Shown: in pieces, positions 6,929 to 8,806 of the stretch
Numbering within the stretch: position 1 is the first letter of the stretch
Layout: every line of letters begins with the position of its first letter
Origin: Actinomycetota bacterium
Lineage (GTDB): Bacteria > Actinomycetota > Thermoleophilia > Solirubrobacterales > Solirubrobacteraceae
Length of the DNA: 8,806 nucleotides
NCBI GenBank assembly: GCA_009699565.1
Contig: WLNX01000064.1
Span: forward strand, 1-8,806
Reading direction: 5' to 3'
The notes under the pieces: model-generated
Databases searched by the model: none
What the model saw: the letters and a program-made list of their open reading frames with translations, nothing else
What the model was told of the DNA's origin: nothing
Program-made: the position numbers and the translations under genes

Positions 6929-7509
6929 CGGCCCGCTCCGCTGAGGAAATTGGCGACGATCGTCTTCCCTTCGGGAGTCAGGATCGACTCGGGGTGAAAC
7001 TGAACGCCCTCGGCGGGAAGCTCCCGGTGGCGAACGGCCATCACGACACCGGCTCCGCGCGCCGATACCTCGAAGCAGGCTGGAAGTTGGTCCTCGTCCG
7101 CGATCAACGAGTGGTAACGGCCGACCGTCAGCGGCGAGGGAAGGCCGCTGAAGATGGTCTTGCCATCGTGCTCGATCTCCGCAGCCTTTCCGTGCACCGG
7201 CTCGTGGCGAATGACTCGGCCGCCAAAGGCTTGGACCAGAGCCTGATGCCCTAGACAGACTCCCAGCAGCGGGATGCCGGCTTCTGGGAAGCGGCGGACC
7301 GCCTCAAGCGTGATTCCGGCCTCATCCGGCGTGCAGGGCCCGGGCGAAACAACTACGCGCTGGGGGGCGCGTTCAATCAGTTCGTCCACGGTTGCCTGGT
7401 CGTTGCGGACAACCTCGAGATCCGCACCAAGCTCACCCAGATATTGAACGAGGTTGTAAGTAAAGGAGTCGTAGTTGTCTATGACCAGCGTTGCCACGCC
7501 TACCACCAT
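6925..7509 (-). CDS. trpG: anthranilate synthase component II (glutamine amidotransferase)
   Basis: This class I glutamine amidotransferase supplies ammonia from glutamine to TrpE. From the ATG at 7509 it is 194 residues. The triad is Cys85 in GVCLGHQA with His172 and Glu174 in VQFHPES; an SPGPCTPDEAG oxyanion-region motif is also seen (55-65). Similar proteins can serve folate synthesis (PabA), but its place between trpE and trpD argues for TrpG. The start is uncertain. The ATG at 7509 overlaps trpE by ten nt and adds MVVG, whereas a GTG at 7497 would begin (M)ATLVIDNYDSF, matching the usual start of the family, and lies two nt after the trpE stop. I give the longer version and consider the GTG at least as likely. 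Confidence 0.96.
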   Translation of the reverse strand: MVVGVATLVIDNYDSFTYNLVQYLGELGADLEVVRNDQATVDELIERAPQRVVVSPGPCTPDEAGITLEAVRRFPEAGIPLLGVCLGHQALVQAFGGRVIRHEPVHGKAAEIEHDGKTIFSGLPSPLTVGRYHSLIADEDQLPACFEVSARGAGVVMAVRHRELPAEGVQFHPESILTPEGKTIVANFLSGAGR

Positions 7510-8806
7510 CCCGGCTGGTTGGTCGCCATCTCGATCGCTCTCATCACGGCCTTGGACTTGTTGACCGACTCGTCGTACTCGTACTGCGGTACCGCGTCGG
7601 CTACTGTGCCGCCGCCTGCCTGAACGTGAACCTTGCCGTCGCTGCAGACCACGGTCCGAATGTGGATGCAGGTATCGAGGTCGCCCGTGTAGCCGAGGTA
7701 GCCGATTGCGCCCCCATATCCGCCCCTCTTGACCGGCTCCACCTCGTCGATTATCTCCATCGCACGAACTTTTGGAGCGCCGGACAGCGTTCCAGCCGGC
7801 AGGATCGCCCGCAGCGCATCGAGAGCGCCGACCTCGGGGCGCAGCGTTCCGGTCACGGAAGAGACGATGTGCATCACATGGGAGTAGCTCTCGACCTGCA
7901 TCATGCTGTCGACGACAACCGAGCCGTACTCGCAGACGCGGCCAAGATCATTGCGGCCAAGGTCGACCAACATCACATGTTCCGCTCGTTCCTTCTCATC
8001 CGCGAGCAGCCCGGAGGCGAGCTCGAGGTCTTCGGCGACGGTCGCTCCCCGAGCCCGCGTCCCAGCAATCGGACGGGTCGACGCTTCGCGCCCGGTGACC
8101 GTCAGCAGCGGTTCCGGACTCGCTCCGACAACCTGAAAGTCGCCGAAATCGAGGTAATACATGTAAGGGCTTGGGTTGACGACGCGAAGGCCGCGATAGA
8201 TCGAGAACGGATCGACTTCAAGATCGGCCGTCCACCGCTGCGAGGGCACAACCTGGAAGGCGTCGCCGGCATGGATGTACTCCACGATCCGTGCGACTGC
8301 CGACTCGAACTGCTCGCGAGTGAAATTGGACTTGAACGACGGGGCTCTGCGGGCTTCAGCGTCGGGCTTGATCGGAGGAAGCGGCCCCGCTAGCAGCTCG
8401 CGCAGCCCGGCGATCGTCTCTTCGGCGGCGGAGTAGGCATCGTCGATCGGCTCCCCTTCGACAACTGCGATGTTCACGAGAATCGTCAGCGTGTGGCGGA
8501 GGTGATCGAAAATGACAAGCAGGTCGCTCTGCATCAGGGCCATGTCCGGGAGCCCCAGCTGATCGGGGTTGGGCTCACCCAGGGGCTCCACCGTGCGAAC
8601 GAGGTCGTAGCCGAAGTAGCCGACCAGCCCGCCGACGAACGGGGGAAGACCAGCAACCGGAGCCTGATCGATGTCGGCAACCATCTGTGCCGCGATCGCA
8701 TAGGGGTCGCCGCCGTCACTTAACTTCCATCGCAGTACCGAGCTGGGCCGCAGACCGATGAAGCTGTAGCGGCCCATCCGCTGACCCTGATCGGCTGATT
8801 CGAGCA
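7500..8806 (-). CDS. trpE: anthranilate synthase component I (partial, N terminus off window)
   Basis: This chorismate-binding enzyme makes anthranilate with TrpG, the first committed and usually feedback-inhibited step. 434 residues are visible; the frame stays open to the window edge. The ATG at 8777 is internal, because the codons before it read LESADQGQR and continue into MGRYSFIGLRP, which matches the TrpE N-terminal domain. The LES segment corresponds to the tryptophan-binding LLES region (Ser40 of enterobacterial TrpE), so inhibition by tryptophan is likely kept. The catalytic domain shows SNFTREQFESAV, the PIAGTRARG motif, EKERAEHVMLVDLGRNDLG, GTLSGAPKVRAMEIIDE and AGGGTVADAVPQYEYDES. 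These favour TrpE over PabB, as does the adjoining trpG. Roughly 40-60 residues should be missing, judging by family length. The stop at 7500-7502 lies next to or within the start of trpG, so translation is probably coupled. Confidence 0.96.
   Translation of the reverse strand, partial: LESADQGQRMGRYSFIGLRPSSVLRWKLSDGGDPYAIAAQMVADIDQAPVAGLPPFVGGLVGYFGYDLVRTVEPLGEPNPDQLGLPDMALMQSDLLVIFDHLRHTLTILVNIAVVEGEPIDDAYSAAEETIAGLRELLAGPLPPIKPDAEARRAPSFKSNFTREQFESAVARIVEYIHAGDAFQVVPSQRWTADLEVDPFSIYRGLRVVNPSPYMYYLDFGDFQVVGASPEPLLTVTGREASTRPIAGTRARGATVAEDLELASGLLADEKERAEHVMLVDLGRNDLGRVCEYGSVVVDSMMQVESYSHVMHIVSSVTGTLRPEVGALDALRAILPAGTLSGAPKVRAMEIIDEVEPVKRGGYGGAIGYLGYTGDLDTCIHIRTVVCSDGKVHVQAGGGTVADAVPQYEYDESVNKSKAVMRAIEMATNQPGWW

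Noticed and set aside
7491..8393. A 300-codon plus-strand ORF opposite trpE
   Set aside because: It lies wholly antisense to trpE, whose motifs are clear. Long antisense frames are expected in GC-rich coding DNA, and the translation shows no domain.

Overview
This 8.8 kb window is a tryptophan biosynthesis operon read entirely on the minus strand, so transcription runs from high to low coordinates. The DNA is GC-rich, coding density is near total and genes are joined by 4-nt stop/start overlaps. This look, together with the protein sequences, suggests a high-GC bacterium, most likely an actinobacterium outside the Streptomyces/Mycobacterium groups; Thermoleophilia/Solirubrobacterales is my best guess. 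That placement is an inference from sequence style and not from a marker gene. A dedicated trpF is present, whereas the well-studied Streptomyces and Mycobacterium lineages lack one and use PriA.

Layout in transcription order: trpE (8806-7500, N terminus cut by the window edge), trpG (to 6925), trpD (6928-5885), trpC (5888-5091), a 66-nt gap with a three-unit 11-bp direct repeat, an HtrA/DegP-type membrane-anchored serine protease with a PDZ domain (5024-3834), trpF (3807-3130), trpB (3133-1955), trpA (1958-1176), a 57-residue two-helix membrane protein (1166-993), and a lipoprotein of the type I periplasmic-binding-protein fold (980 to the window edge at 1, C terminus missing).

TrpE and TrpG together make anthranilate from chorismate and glutamine. 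TrpD, TrpF and TrpC convert it to indole-3-glycerol phosphate, and TrpA/TrpB complete tryptophan. All seven activities are present, with the catalytic residues I checked intact. The three non-trp genes act at or outside the membrane. The protease splits the operon between trpC and trpF and appears to carry its own upstream regulatory site. The small membrane protein and lipoprotein follow trpA so closely (9- and 12-nt gaps) that they are probably co-transcribed with it.

No RNA genes, mobile elements, CRISPR arrays or convincing intrinsic terminators were seen. The only non-coding stretch above 30 nt is the 66-nt gap before the protease. The most notable items are the embedded protease with its 11-bp-phased repeat, and the uncharacterised small membrane protein plus lipoprotein tail.
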